Shown: one piece after another, positions 15,576-23,524 of the stretch
Numbering within the stretch: the stretch's first letter is position 1
Layout: every line of letters begins with the position of its first letter
Assembly: GCF_028463985.1 (NCBI RefSeq)
Contig: NZ_CP116766.1
Coordinates: 372,001-436,000, forward strand
Reading direction: 5' to 3'
Source of the DNA: Neisseria lisongii
GTDB taxonomy: Bacteria > Pseudomonadota > Gammaproteobacteria > Burkholderiales > Neisseriaceae
Length of the DNA: 64,000 bases
Translations under genes and position numbers: made by a program
The notes under the pieces: generated by a model
Told to the model about the DNA's origin: nothing
Databases searched by the model: none
Seen by the model: the letters and a program-made list of their open reading frames with translations, nothing else

Positions 15576-15672
15576 TTTGTTGGGGGGCTTATAGTATCTA
15601 CCCCTATCGCCAAAACAGGAATGTGCAGCGGGCAACCCGTTGCCGCCAATATCGAATGATTTTCAGACGGCT

Positions 15673-15777
15673 TGGTGTGGAATTTAAAATATGGGTGCAT
15701 ACTTGGGTATGCACCCTACCTGTATGAAATTTAAGGATAATTCAGATGTAGGATGCACGCCGTTGCGTGCATCTGTT
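15673..15777. repeat. Dispersed ~100-bp intergenic repeat, copy 2
   Basis: Counterpart of 1267-1367: TGTGGAATTTAAAATATGGG, TGCATACTTGGGTATGCACC, CTACCTGTATGAAATTTAAG and GCACGCCGTTGCGTGCA. It fills the gap between the IS110 right flank and the argS stop. Confidence 0.8.
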
Positions 15778-15830
15778 TGGTGGTTTTACCTTAAAAAATT
15801 CCGGCAATATCTTGGCAATATCTTCCGCTG

Positions 15831-17549
15831 TTACATCATTTCCAACGTGTCGATGCCCAGCAGTTCCAAGCCCTGTTTCAGGGTTTCGCCGGTCAGTTTG
15901 GCCAGTTGCAGGCGGGTGTTGCGGGCGTTGCCTTCGGCTTTGAGAATCGGGCAGGCTTCGTAGAAGCGGCTGAACAGGGTGGCGACTTGGTAGAGGTAGG
16001 CGGCCAGATAGTGCGGATAGGCGGTGTCGGCGACGTTGTTTAATACGTCTGCAAATTTTAAGAGTTCGACCGCAAGCTGTTTTTCCAGCGGCTCGGTCAG
16101 GGTCAAACCGGCCTGCGTATCCCATTCGCCGGCTTTTTTGAATACGCTTTGCACACGGGTGTAGGCGTATTGCAGGTAAGGGGCGGTGTTGCCCTCGAAA
16201 CTGAGCATAGCGTCCCAGTCGAACACGTAATCGCTGGTGCGGTTTTTGCTCAGGTCGGCGTATTTCACTGCGCCGATGCCGACGGTTTTGCCGATGGCGG
16301 CGGCTTGGTCTGCGGCCAAGTCGGGGTTTTTGCTGTTTACCAAAGCGGTGGCACGCTCGACTGCTTCGTCCAGCAAATCCACCAGTTTCACGGTATCGCC
16401 GGAGCGGGTTTTAAACGGTTTGCCGTCTTTGCCCATCATGGTGCCGAAGCCGATAAATTCGGCTTCTACGTTTTGCGGCAGCCAGCCGGCTTTGCGGGAG
16501 GCGGTGAAGAGTTGGGCAAAGTGCAGGGCTTGGCGGTGATCGACCACATACAGCAGCCGCTCGCCTTTCAGACGGCCGACACGGTAGCGCACGCACGCCA
16601 AGTCGGTGGAGGCATAGAGAAAGCCGCCGCCTTTTTTCTGCACGATAAATGCCGCCGGTTCGCCTTCTTTGTTTTTAAACTCGTCCAAAAACACCACTTT
16701 GGCACCGTCGTCTTCCACCGCCAAGCCAAGAGCGGCCAATTCGTCCACCACCGGCTGCAAGTCGTCATTGTAAATCGACTCGCCCGCCACATCTTCGGGG
16801 CGCAGTTTCAAACCCAGCGTATCGTAAACATTTTGCGCATGGCTCAGGGAAATTTCGACAAACTGTTTCCACAGTTTCAACACCTGCTCGTCGCCGCCCT
16901 GCAGTTTCACCACATATTCACGGGCGGTGTCGGCAAATTCGGGGCTTTCGTCAAAACGCACTTTGGCGGCACGGTAAAACTGTTCCAAATCGGAAAGCTC
17001 AAACGCCGCATTGTCCTGCTGCTGCTCGACCATATACGCTACCAGCATACCGAACTGCGTTCCCCAGTCGCCGACGTGGTTTTGGCGGATAACTTTGTGT
17101 CCCATAAATTCCAACACACGGGAAATGCTGTCGCCGATAATGCTCGAACGCAGATGGCCGACGTGCATTTCTTTGGCCAGATTGGGCGACGAATAATCAA
17201 TCACCACGGTTTTCGGCGTATCGCTTGCCGCAACGCCGCAGCGCGGCGCATTTAAGGCCGTCTGAATATGAGCGGCAAGAAAGTCAGCGTGCAGACGCAG
17301 ATTGATAAAGCCGGGGCCGGCCACTTCCGCCTGCGCAATCACGGCGCTACCGGCCAATGCCTCGGCCACTTTCTGCGCCAGCTCGCGCGGATTCTGCTTG
17401 GCTTTTTTCGCCGCACCCATTACGCCGTTGATTTGGAAATCGCCAAAGTCGGCATTTTTGGCAGGCTGCAAAACCACAGGCTCGCCGCCGATTCCGGCAA
17501 CAGCAAACGCCTGCTCGATTTCGCAGGCGACGGTTTGGTGTAAATTCAT
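15831..17549 (-). CDS. argS: Arginyl-tRNA synthetase
   Basis: Class I aminoacyl-tRNA synthetase that charges tRNA-Arg. The 572-residue length is normal. It has the N-terminal Add-1 tRNA-binding domain (residues 1-90), the HIGH-type motif in EMHVGHLRSSIIGDSISRVL, and the RTSDYVFDWDAMLSFEGNTA and YLQYAYTRVQSVFKK segments typical of bacterial ArgRS. The KMSKS position is replaced by GKPFKTRSGDTVKL, as is usual for this enzyme. The ATG at 17549 follows a GAGAC-type purine stretch. A DUS (GRLKGE) is encoded within the gene. DUS copies lie beyond the start. Confidence 0.97.
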   Translation of the reverse strand: MNLHQTVACEIEQAFAVAGIGGEPVVLQPAKNADFGDFQINGVMGAAKKAKQNPRELAQKVAEALAGSAVIAQAEVAGPGFINLRLHADFLAAHIQTALNAPRCGVAASDTPKTVVIDYSSPNLAKEMHVGHLRSSIIGDSISRVLEFMGHKVIRQNHVGDWGTQFGMLVAYMVEQQQDNAAFELSDLEQFYRAAKVRFDESPEFADTAREYVVKLQGGDEQVLKLWKQFVEISLSHAQNVYDTLGLKLRPEDVAGESIYNDDLQPVVDELAALGLAVEDDGAKVVFLDEFKNKEGEPAAFIVQKKGGGFLYASTDLACVRYRVGRLKGERLLYVVDHRQALHFAQLFTASRKAGWLPQNVEAEFIGFGTMMGKDGKPFKTRSGDTVKLVDLLDEAVERATALVNSKNPDLAADQAAAIGKTVGIGAVKYADLSKNRTSDYVFDWDAMLSFEGNTAPYLQYAYTRVQSVFKKAGEWDTQAGLTLTEPLEKQLAVELLKFADVLNNVADTAYPHYLAAYLYQVATLFSRFYEACPILKAEGNARNTRLQLAKLTGETLKQGLELLGIDTLEMM

Positions 17550-17693
17550 AGTGGAAAAGTCTCAATAATGGTTCAGGCGGTATTTTAAAAGAAATTGCGT
17601 GATGAAAACAGGGTTTTGTTGGGGAACATTCGGGCAATGCCGTCTGAAAACAGCGTTCGGCATAATAAAATAGCTGTTTTCAGACGGCCGGTT

Positions 17694-19298
17694 TCACCGT
17701 TGCCCTTTAATAATCGCCCGAATCAGGTGGCGGTTGGGGTGGAGGGCGGTGCGCAGGCGTTGGGAGAGCGGGTTGGGTAGGTTGAGGATTTCGGCAACGA
17801 GGGCGGCGGCGCAGATGGGGGCGGTGGTCAGACCCCGTGTGCCGTGGGCAGTGTTGATGTAGGCATTGGGCAGGTAGGGGCAGGGGGTGTCGAGGCGGTA
17901 GTTTTTGTCCAGCGCCAGTTTGGCGTAGGCGGTTTGCAGGGCGGCGGCATCGGCGATCGGACCGACGGTGGGTAGGTGGTCGGGGCTGTCGCAGCGTACG
18001 GCGGCGTGGCCTTCGGCGGCGGCAGGCGGATGGTGTGCGAATAAATCGGCGGCCAGTTCGGGGTTGAGGGCGGCGAGGGTGGCTCGGTTGGCGGCTTCGT
18101 CCTGTTCCAGCCAACGGCTGTCGCTGCTGTTGAGGATAAAGGTTGCGCCGTAGCAGTGGCGGCCTTGCCAGCTTGGGCTGATGTAGCCTTCGGCGGAGAG
18201 TGCGCAGCGAAGCTGTTGTGAAAACGGGGTGGCGTTTGCCACGCCGGTTTGCCCGCGGATTTGGCGGAACGGTAAGGCGGCGACGTTGGCTTCGGGCGAA
18301 ATAGGGCTGGCAGCGCCGGTGCAATAGATGATGTGGCCGGCGCTGAAATGGCCGGTCGGTGTGGCGGCGTGCCACATATTGTTTTGGCGGGAGACGGCGG
18401 TCAGCGGCGTGTTTGGGTAAACTTTAATCAGCGGGTGATCCAGCAGGCTGTGTATCCATGCGGGCGGGTTCAGCCATACGCCCTGCGGCCAGTAGAGGCC
18501 GTCTGAAAATGCGGTTTGGCGGGGAAAACCGGCAAGGTCGGCGGCTTCGGCGGCGGAAACGCTGCGGTAGAGGTGGGCGTGGTGGCTTTGGCCGCCGAGT
18601 GCCTGATTGCGGCGGCGTTCGGCTTCGTTGTAATTAAGGTGCAATACGCCGCCACCGCCCCAGCTTTTGGCTTGCGGTAGCGATTGCTGCAATAGGCGGC
18701 GGGTGTAGCCGTAGCCTGTGAGCAGCAGCTCGGTTTGTTCGGTATTGTGCGGCGAAATTTTGGCATACAGCAGCCCTTGGCGGTTGCCCGAAGCGGCGGC
18801 GGCAATTTCGCCCGCTTCCAAAACGCAGACGGCAATGCCGTGTTCCGCCAGCAGTCGGGCGGTGCTGGCACCGGCAATGCCTGCGCCGATAACCAACACC
18901 CGTTCGGGGCGGGTGTGGCGGTTTTCAGACGGCCTCAGCCACGGTTTGAGTGTGGCGGCGGGGCGTTGCGGCAAGGCTTCGGTTTGCCAGCAAAGCGGGT
19001 GTGTGCCGAAATGCTCGTGGAGGCGGTCGGCGCATTCGGGCGGTGCAAGCCAGAAGTGGACATCGGGCAACACATTCGGCAAATAATTGATGCTGTTAAA
19101 CTGCAAACAGGCTTGCGCTTCGATTAAAGCGGTTTTCAGACGGCATAAATCCGCTGCGGCATGGTTCGGCAACGGCCATTCGGGGCGGCGTTTGTCGGGA
19201 AGGCAAACCACCAAATGCAGCGGTTTGGGCTGCGTCTGAATCAGGTTCAGCAGTTCGGATAGCGGCGGCCGGTTGCGCCAAGCATAAATCTTCATCAT
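17694..19298 (-). CDS. mnmC: FAD-dependent tRNA cmnm5s2U oxidoreductase, MnmC C-domain type
   Basis: MnmC's FAD domain removes the carboxymethyl group from cmnm5(s2)U34 in tRNA, using FAD. The 534-residue protein has a dinucleotide-binding motif at about residue 130 (RVLVIGAGIAGASTARLLAE), followed by VLEAGEIAAAASGNRQGLLY and the C-terminal NAYINTAHGTRGLTTAP. These match the MnmC oxidase domain. The methyltransferase half of the bifunctional enzyme is missing; the first 120 residues do not show SAM motifs. The open frame continues to 20042, but that extension is antisense to trpF and is not real. Two adjacent ATGs (19298, 19295) are possible and neither has a strong ribosome site. Confidence 0.82.
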   Translation of the reverse strand: MMKIYAWRNRPPLSELLNLIQTQPKPLHLVVCLPDKRRPEWPLPNHAAADLCRLKTALIEAQACLQFNSINYLPNVLPDVHFWLAPPECADRLHEHFGTHPLCWQTEALPQRPAATLKPWLRPSENRHTRPERVLVIGAGIAGASTARLLAEHGIAVCVLEAGEIAAAASGNRQGLLYAKISPHNTEQTELLLTGYGYTRRLLQQSLPQAKSWGGGGVLHLNYNEAERRRNQALGGQSHHAHLYRSVSAAEAADLAGFPRQTAFSDGLYWPQGVWLNPPAWIHSLLDHPLIKVYPNTPLTAVSRQNNMWHAATPTGHFSAGHIIYCTGAASPISPEANVAALPFRQIRGQTGVANATPFSQQLRCALSAEGYISPSWQGRHCYGATFILNSSDSRWLEQDEAANRATLAALNPELAADLFAHHPPAAAEGHAAVRCDSPDHLPTVGPIADAAALQTAYAKLALDKNYRLDTPCPYLPNAYINTAHGTRGLTTAPICAAALVAEILNLPNPLSQRLRTALHPNRHLIRAIIKGQR

Positions 19299-19385
19299 AT
19301 CGTGCCGTCTGAAAAGGAGAGCGTGTATTGTACCATTTCGGGCTATAATACAGGCCGTCTGAAAACCGATTTTAAGGAGTACGGC

Positions 19386-20027
19386 ATGGGCAAAATCCGA
19401 AGCAAAATCTGCGGCATTACCCGCCCCGAAGATGCACAGGCGGCCGCCGCCGCAGGCGCAGACGCAATCGGGCTGGTGTTTTACGCCAAAAGCAAACGGG
19501 CGGTAACGGTTGAACAGGCGCAGCAAATCGTTGCCGCCTTGCCGCCGTTTGTCAGCGTGGTTGCCCTGTTTGTCAATGAAACCGCCGAGCAGATTCAGGC
19601 AACGCTTGCCGCCGTGCCGGTGGACGTGATTCAGTTTCACGGCGATGAAAGCGACTGCTTTTGCCGACAGTTTAACCGTCCGTATCTCAAAGCCGTGCGG
19701 GTCAGAAATGCCGACGATATCCGCACCGCCGCCGCCAAATTTCCCCATGCACGGGCGATTCTGTTTGACGCTTACCACCCCGAAGAATACGGCGGCACAG
19801 GCCTGAGCTTCGATTGGACGTTGTTGGCGCAATATCGGGACAAACCGTGGATACTCGCCGGCGGCCTGACCCCCGGCAACGTGGCGCAGGCCATCCAAAT
19901 CAGCGGCGCAGCAGCGGTGGACGTTTCCGGCGGCGTGGAAATCAGCGGCGGGATAAAAGATAAAGCGAAAATTCAGGCATTTATTGATGCCTGTTCGGAT
20001 ATTGGCGAATATGGTGAAAATACTTAA
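19386..20027 (+). CDS. trpF: Phosphoribosylanthranilate isomerase
   Basis: Third committed step of tryptophan synthesis, an Amadori rearrangement on a TIM barrel. The 213-residue protein begins KSKICGIT-like (RSKICGITRPEDAQAAAAAG with the catalytic Cys), continues GLVFYAKSKRAVT, VQFHGDES-like (VIQFHGDESDCF), the catalytic Asp region LFDAYHPEEYGGTG and ends with LAGGLTPGNVAQAI and VDVSGGVEISGG. A longer frame starts at 19302, but the ATG at 19386 with AAGGAG upstream fits the family. It is divergent from mnmC with a DUS between. Its pathway partner trpB lies 5.7 kb downstream, unlinked. Confidence 0.96.
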   Translation: MGKIRSKICGITRPEDAQAAAAAGADAIGLVFYAKSKRAVTVEQAQQIVAALPPFVSVVALFVNETAEQIQATLAAVPVDVIQFHGDESDCFCRQFNRPYLKAVRVRNADDIRTAAAKFPHARAILFDAYHPEEYGGTGLSFDWTLLAQYRDKPWILAGGLTPGNVAQAIQISGAAAVDVSGGVEISGGIKDKAKIQAFIDACSDIGEYGENT

Positions 20028-20044
20028 TTTTTCATACAGCATCT

Positions 20045-20145
20045 ATCGTAGATTGGCGTTAGCGAGGCACGAGCGTAACCCGACAAAACCTTATGTTTTA
20101 AGGTATTTCCAATCGTGTTGGGTCTCGACCCAACCTACGCCCTGT
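20045..20145 (-). repeat. ~100-bp dispersed repeat, reversed copy
   Basis: Reverse complement of the 2131-2230 type: TCGTAGATTGGCGTTAGCGA at one end and GACCCAACCTACGCCCTG at the other. CAACCTACG is at 20131-20139. It occupies the gap between trpF and the UDG-family gene and has not been interrupted. Confidence 0.85.
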
Positions 20146-20192
20146 TCTCTTTTTCAGTGAATTCACCTAGTTTATTCAGTCGGGAAAACAAC

Positions 20193-20807
20193 ATGACCGA
20201 AGCCATCATCGAAACCCACCCCTTCCCGCCGCTTTTGCCGCCGCACGCCACCGTAATGCTGATGGGAACGTTTCCGCCCAAGGCCGACAAACACGCCATG
20301 GCGTTTCACTACCCGAATTTCCAAAACGATATGTGGCGCATTTACGGCTTGGTGTTTTTCAACAATGCGCAATATTTCCAAAAAAGCGGCGAAAAAGCCT
20401 TCGATGCCGACAAAATCAAAGCCTTTTTATGGGAAAAAGGCATCGCTTCCTGTCCGACCGTCGCCAAAGCCATACGCCTGCAGGACAACGCTTCCGACAA
20501 GTTTTTAAAAATTGTCGAAACCGTTGATTTGGAAAAAGTTTTGGCGCAACTTCCCGACTGTCGGAAAATCGCCACCACCGGCGGCAAAGCAACCGAAGTT
20601 TTGCTGGACATCATGCCGTCTGAAAACGGGCAAAGCGGCAAATCAGCCGCCCAAATGCCCAAAACCAACCAAACCATCGTTTATCCCTTCGGCGGTCGGG
20701 ATTTGACCTTAACCCGCCTACCGTCCACTTCCCGTGCCTACCCCCTGAGCCTCGCCGCCAAAACCGCCGCCTATCGGGCGTTTTTTGAAGCAGCAGGTCT
20801 GGTGTGA
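20193..20807 (+). CDS. Uracil-DNA glycosylase superfamily protein
   Basis: A 204-residue protein with features of the UDG fold: an N-terminal MLMGTFPPKADKHAM loop in place of the catalytic water-activating motif of Ung, HYPNFQNDMWRIYGLVFF, GIASCPTVAKAIR, ATTGGKATEVLL and the C-terminal LTRLPSTSRAYPL substrate loop. This resembles the uncharacterised UDG-superfamily proteins common in Neisseria rather than Ung itself. It likely acts on damaged or mismatched bases, but the substrate is unknown. The ATG at 20193 lies after AACAAC with only a weak ribosome site. A DUS encodes MPSENGQS internally. Confidence 0.65.
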   Translation: MTEAIIETHPFPPLLPPHATVMLMGTFPPKADKHAMAFHYPNFQNDMWRIYGLVFFNNAQYFQKSGEKAFDADKIKAFLWEKGIASCPTVAKAIRLQDNASDKFLKIVETVDLEKVLAQLPDCRKIATTGGKATEVLLDIMPSENGQSGKSAAQMPKTNQTIVYPFGGRDLTLTRLPSTSRAYPLSLAAKTAAYRAFFEAAGLV

Positions 20808-20829
20808 GTTGGCGATTGAGGATAGCCCA

Positions 20830-21410
20830 TTCACTTTAAAAAACAAGGCATGGCGAGCCGGTCGGATAAAAACCGATTTAAAACAATGTGTAGCGTGCAT
20901 GCCAAGCATGCACGGGGTGGTTGATAAAATGGAGTTATGGATAAAGCGGCACACATTTTCCGACATCAATTCCAAAAACAAGCCGTCTGAAAATCATTTG
21001 ATATTGGCGGTAACGGGTTGCCCGCTGCACATTCCCGTTTTGGCGATAGGGGTAGGGTGCGGGTAACCGCACCATATCGGGGCAAGGTGAACAAGATTGC
21101 AGTTTCAATGATGAAGCAAAGCGGTGCGGTTACCCGCACCCTACGACCGATTTTTAGCTTCGCAGAAAACCGTTCCCCTCATTTTCAGACGGCATGGCGA
21201 GCCGGTCGGATAAAACCCGATTTAAAACAATGTGTAGCGTGCATGCCAAGCATGCACGGGGTGGTTGATAAAATGGGGTTGTGATAAAGCGGCACAAATT
21301 TCCCGCCGCCAATCCCCCAAAACAAGCCGTCTGAAAAATGGATAAGGTTTTCAGACGGCATGAATATAAAATGCAAAGAACAGGTGCATGCTTGGGCATG
21401 CACCCTACGA
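20830..21410. repeat. Repeat-only region downstream of the UDG-family gene
   Basis: No gene is visible in the 1.1 kb between 20807 and 21924. This part holds two copies of a unit GGCGAGCCGGTCGGATAAAA plus TGTAGCGTGCATGCCAAGCA (starting at about 20849 and 21193), the DUS-linked segment 20982-21055, and the GTGCGGGTAACCGCAC repeat 21054-21147. The junction at 21045-21060 (GATAGGGGTAGGGTGCGGG) is the uninterrupted form of the site occupied by IS110 copy 1. Confidence 0.85.
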
Positions 21411-21776
21411 CCTGCAGCCAAACCCCATGTAGCGTGCGTGCCTCAAGCACGCACGGGCTTGGTTGATCAATCGGCATAAATCAATCTTACCAACCCCAAA
21501 ACCCAAAAACAATGCCGTCTGAAAACTGTATTTTCAGACGGCTTCGACATAAAATGCAAAGAACAGGTGCATGCTTGGGCATGCACCCTACGACCTGCAG
21601 TCAAACCCCATGTAGCGTGCGTGCCTCAAGCACGCACGGGCTTGGTTGTTCAATCGGCATAAATCAATCTCACCAACCCCAAACCCAAAAACAATGCCGT
21701 CTGAAAACTGTATTTTCAGACGGCTTCGACATAAAATGCACAGAACAGGTGCGTGCTTTGGCACGACACCCTACGG
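21411..21776. repeat. 183-bp direct tandem repeat (two units)
   Basis: Units 21411-21593 and 21594-21776 both start CCTGCAG(C/T)CAAACCCCAT and contain TAGCGTGCGTGCCTCAAGCA, ATCAATCGGCATAAATCAAT-like sequence, an inverted DUS pair and GACATAAAATGCA. The second unit merges into module B. A partial earlier unit is present from about 21343. Confidence 0.88.
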
Positions 21777-21777
21777 G

Positions 21778-21823
21778 GGAAATAAATATCCGTAGAAAAT
21801 CTAATATTTCTACGGATATTTAT
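21778..21823 (-). terminator. Palindromic terminator of module B
   Basis: The same 19-bp AAATAAATATCCGTAGAAA inverted repeat as at 12487-12532, past the secreted-protein stop. Confidence 0.7.
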
Positions 21824-21923
21824 TTGTGTGTGATTGAAGTATTGCGGTGGCGGGCAATGTTTTAATCACGCACAAATTTAAAGTAAGATTTTTATCTTGT
21901 GCGTTTAGGTAAAGCATTTTTCC

Positions 21924-22493
21924 CTATGGTAAGGGTTTGATATACTTGGATTTATTTTGTTCTAAACGTGGGTCGCTTAGAACTATTGGGCTTAAACCTC
22001 TTTTAATGTTTTGCACGGTAGGTTGGAAGTTTTTATCGCAATTACGAAAATCTTTAGCATATTTCTTCCATTCGTTAAACTTCCATTTTGGATTCATATC
22101 AATAATGCCATGTTCTTTTCCAAACTGGCAAAATGCTACGCGCATATTTTTTGAACTTGGCAACATGCTTGGATTTTCAACGGCTTCATTCCATAATTCC
22201 ATATAACGAATGCCTTCAAATAATGCAACTTGAGCTCTTCCAATATTAGGGTCTTTCTTTACTTTATCCCAGTTATCTTTATCCAAAAGCCATATTGAAC
22301 CGGCTCTCTTAACAACAGGATCATGAGCTTCTGATATTTTTGCCTTCCACTCACTTACAGTAATTTCTTCATTGTAAGGATTATCACTATATGGTTTTGT
22401 CTGGGCTGTTTTGGCGGATGGTTGGGCATAAATACCGCCGGATAACATCATGCCGCAGAGGGCGGCACCCATCAGTTTGCAGATTGGATTCAT
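21924..22493 (-). CDS. Secreted protein of unknown function, module B
   Basis: A 189-residue paralogue of the protein at 12652. The signal peptide (ending SGGIYA), the SSKNMRVAFCQFGK block and the DPRLEQNKSKYIKPLP C-terminus are nearly unchanged. Residues about 128-155 are replaced: MNPKWKFNEWKKYAKDFRN here against VDVYKMTLSDLQKQRKDWSK in copy A. A second difference lies before the end (GLSPIVLSDPR against GLNKDKRLDPR). Both Cys are kept. The pattern of a conserved frame with one divergent window suggests a specificity region. The function is unknown. Confidence 0.8.
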   Translation of the reverse strand: MNPICKLMGAALCGMMLSGGIYAQPSAKTAQTKPYSDNPYNEEITVSEWKAKISEAHDPVVKRAGSIWLLDKDNWDKVKKDPNIGRAQVALFEGIRYMELWNEAVENPSMLPSSKNMRVAFCQFGKEHGIIDMNPKWKFNEWKKYAKDFRNCDKNFQPTVQNIKRGLSPIVLSDPRLEQNKSKYIKPLP

Positions 22494-22630
22494 TATTGCT
22501 TCCTTGTATTGATGGCGGAAACGCCGTGTTTTTTATATATAACTACTTGTTGCGTGGACGTAACCCGACCACTTCGGTTTTATTTGCCGGTAAGGTCGGG
22601 CTGCGTTAAGCGGTGCTTTATCTATTGAGG

Positions 22631-23281
22631 TCAGACCTTATTTTCGGTTTTTGTTTTGTTGCGAAACCAGAAATGAGCAATCAAGTCCACCATGTAACTT
22701 CCTGACAAACCACCAATGGCACCAATAATCAGATTTTCATGACTTTTAAGTCCAGCAACCGATGGTGGTAAGTTGCCGAATTTCCAAGCAAAAAGAACAA
22801 GCAAGATGAGACCGAGACTGAAAAAGCCTGCTGTTTTCAGTGCTGTCTTCCATACAGGACAAGAGCAAAGAAGTGATCGAACGGATTGATTTTTATCGAT
22901 AAAAGTCTCTAATTGTTTGTTTTTTTGAAGAAGGTAACAATAGAGTATTCTGAAAATACCATCAAATACTGCTGCTATGCCGAAAGCACCTAGAAAGAAT
23001 AAAGGCAATTTGGCTTTATCATCAGGACTGAGAAGTAAGTACACGACTGCGAAGATCAGTGCAGCGGCACACAGAAATGCCAGTTTGCCTAAGATAGCGT
23101 AATCTACGGGTTTTAAAGACTCTTCTTTGGCTTTCTTTTCGGTATCCGACTGTCCTGTGTTGTTTTCGGTGGGCTGCGTAGCACCTGTCTGCTCTGCTTG
23201 CCCCTTTTGCTGGTTAAACTGTTCGACGGCATTGCCGTTTGTAGTGTTTTCTACTTTGGATTCAGGGTGTTTTGAGGTCAT
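22631..23281 (-). CDS. Four-helix membrane protein of unknown function, module B
   Basis: A 216-residue paralogue of the protein at 13364. It has the same polar, low-complexity N-terminus (QKGQAEQTGATQPTENNTGQ), four hydrophobic segments (LAFLCAAALIFAVVYLLL, LFFLGAFGIAAVFDGIFRIL, TAGFFSLGLILLVLFAW, NLIIGAIGGLSGSYMVDLIA) and an identical basic tail. Differences are scattered, mostly in the cytoplasmic or periplasmic loop after helix 2 (LLQKNKQLETFIDKNQSV). A 48-T homopolymer (A on the coding strand) lies 26 bases upstream of the start codon and could affect expression. Confidence 0.78.
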   Translation of the reverse strand: MTSKHPESKVENTTNGNAVEQFNQQKGQAEQTGATQPTENNTGQSDTEKKAKEESLKPVDYAILGKLAFLCAAALIFAVVYLLLSPDDKAKLPLFFLGAFGIAAVFDGIFRILYCYLLQKNKQLETFIDKNQSVRSLLCSCPVWKTALKTAGFFSLGLILLVLFAWKFGNLPPSVAGLKSHENLIIGAIGGLSGSYMVDLIAHFWFRNKTKTENKV

Positions 23282-23303
23282 TTTCAGTGTCCTTTGCGTT
23301 TAA

Positions 23304-23355
<52 letters not shown>

Positions 23356-23524
23356 CAATAGGTTATTTTAATTTTTATGATATTTTATTGTTTTTTATGG
23401 TGAAATAGGGGTGGCGGGTAGAAAAACCGGTGGTGTGGATTTGGGGCGGCGGGGGTAAAAAAAGCCGTCTGAAAACGCTGTGAAGCGGTTTTCAGACGGC
23501 TTGTTTTATTAAATTCAGTCAGAT

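Larger units (their letters stand above)
14358..15597 (+). mobile_element. IS110-family insertion sequence, copy 2 (1240 bp)
   Basis: Same length as copy 1 and inverted relative to it; the transposase 5' ends face each other across module A. The left junction is CACAAC-CT-TGTATAAG (core CT at 14358-14359) and the right junction is TATAGTAT-CT-ACCCCTATC (core at 15598-15599). Its flanks come from two different dispersed repeats, so the site was either a natural repeat junction or has been rearranged since insertion. The 75 bp outside copy 2 are an inverted copy of the 75 bp outside copy 1, which makes the total inverted repeat about 1.3 kb on each side. Confidence 0.93.

Noticed and set aside
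16149..17255. Long open frame antisense to argS
   Set aside because: It exists because of the codon bias of argS on the other strand; composition is shadow-like (many His, Gln and Phe) and no motif is seen.
19299..20042. N-terminal extension of the MnmC-like gene to 20042
   Set aside because: It is antisense to trpF, which has clear family motifs; the extension shows no MnmC methyltransferase sequence.
21411..21776. CRISPR-like array from the repeated DUS units
   Set aside because: The repeat unit is 183 bp with no short repeat/spacer alternation and no cas genes are present.
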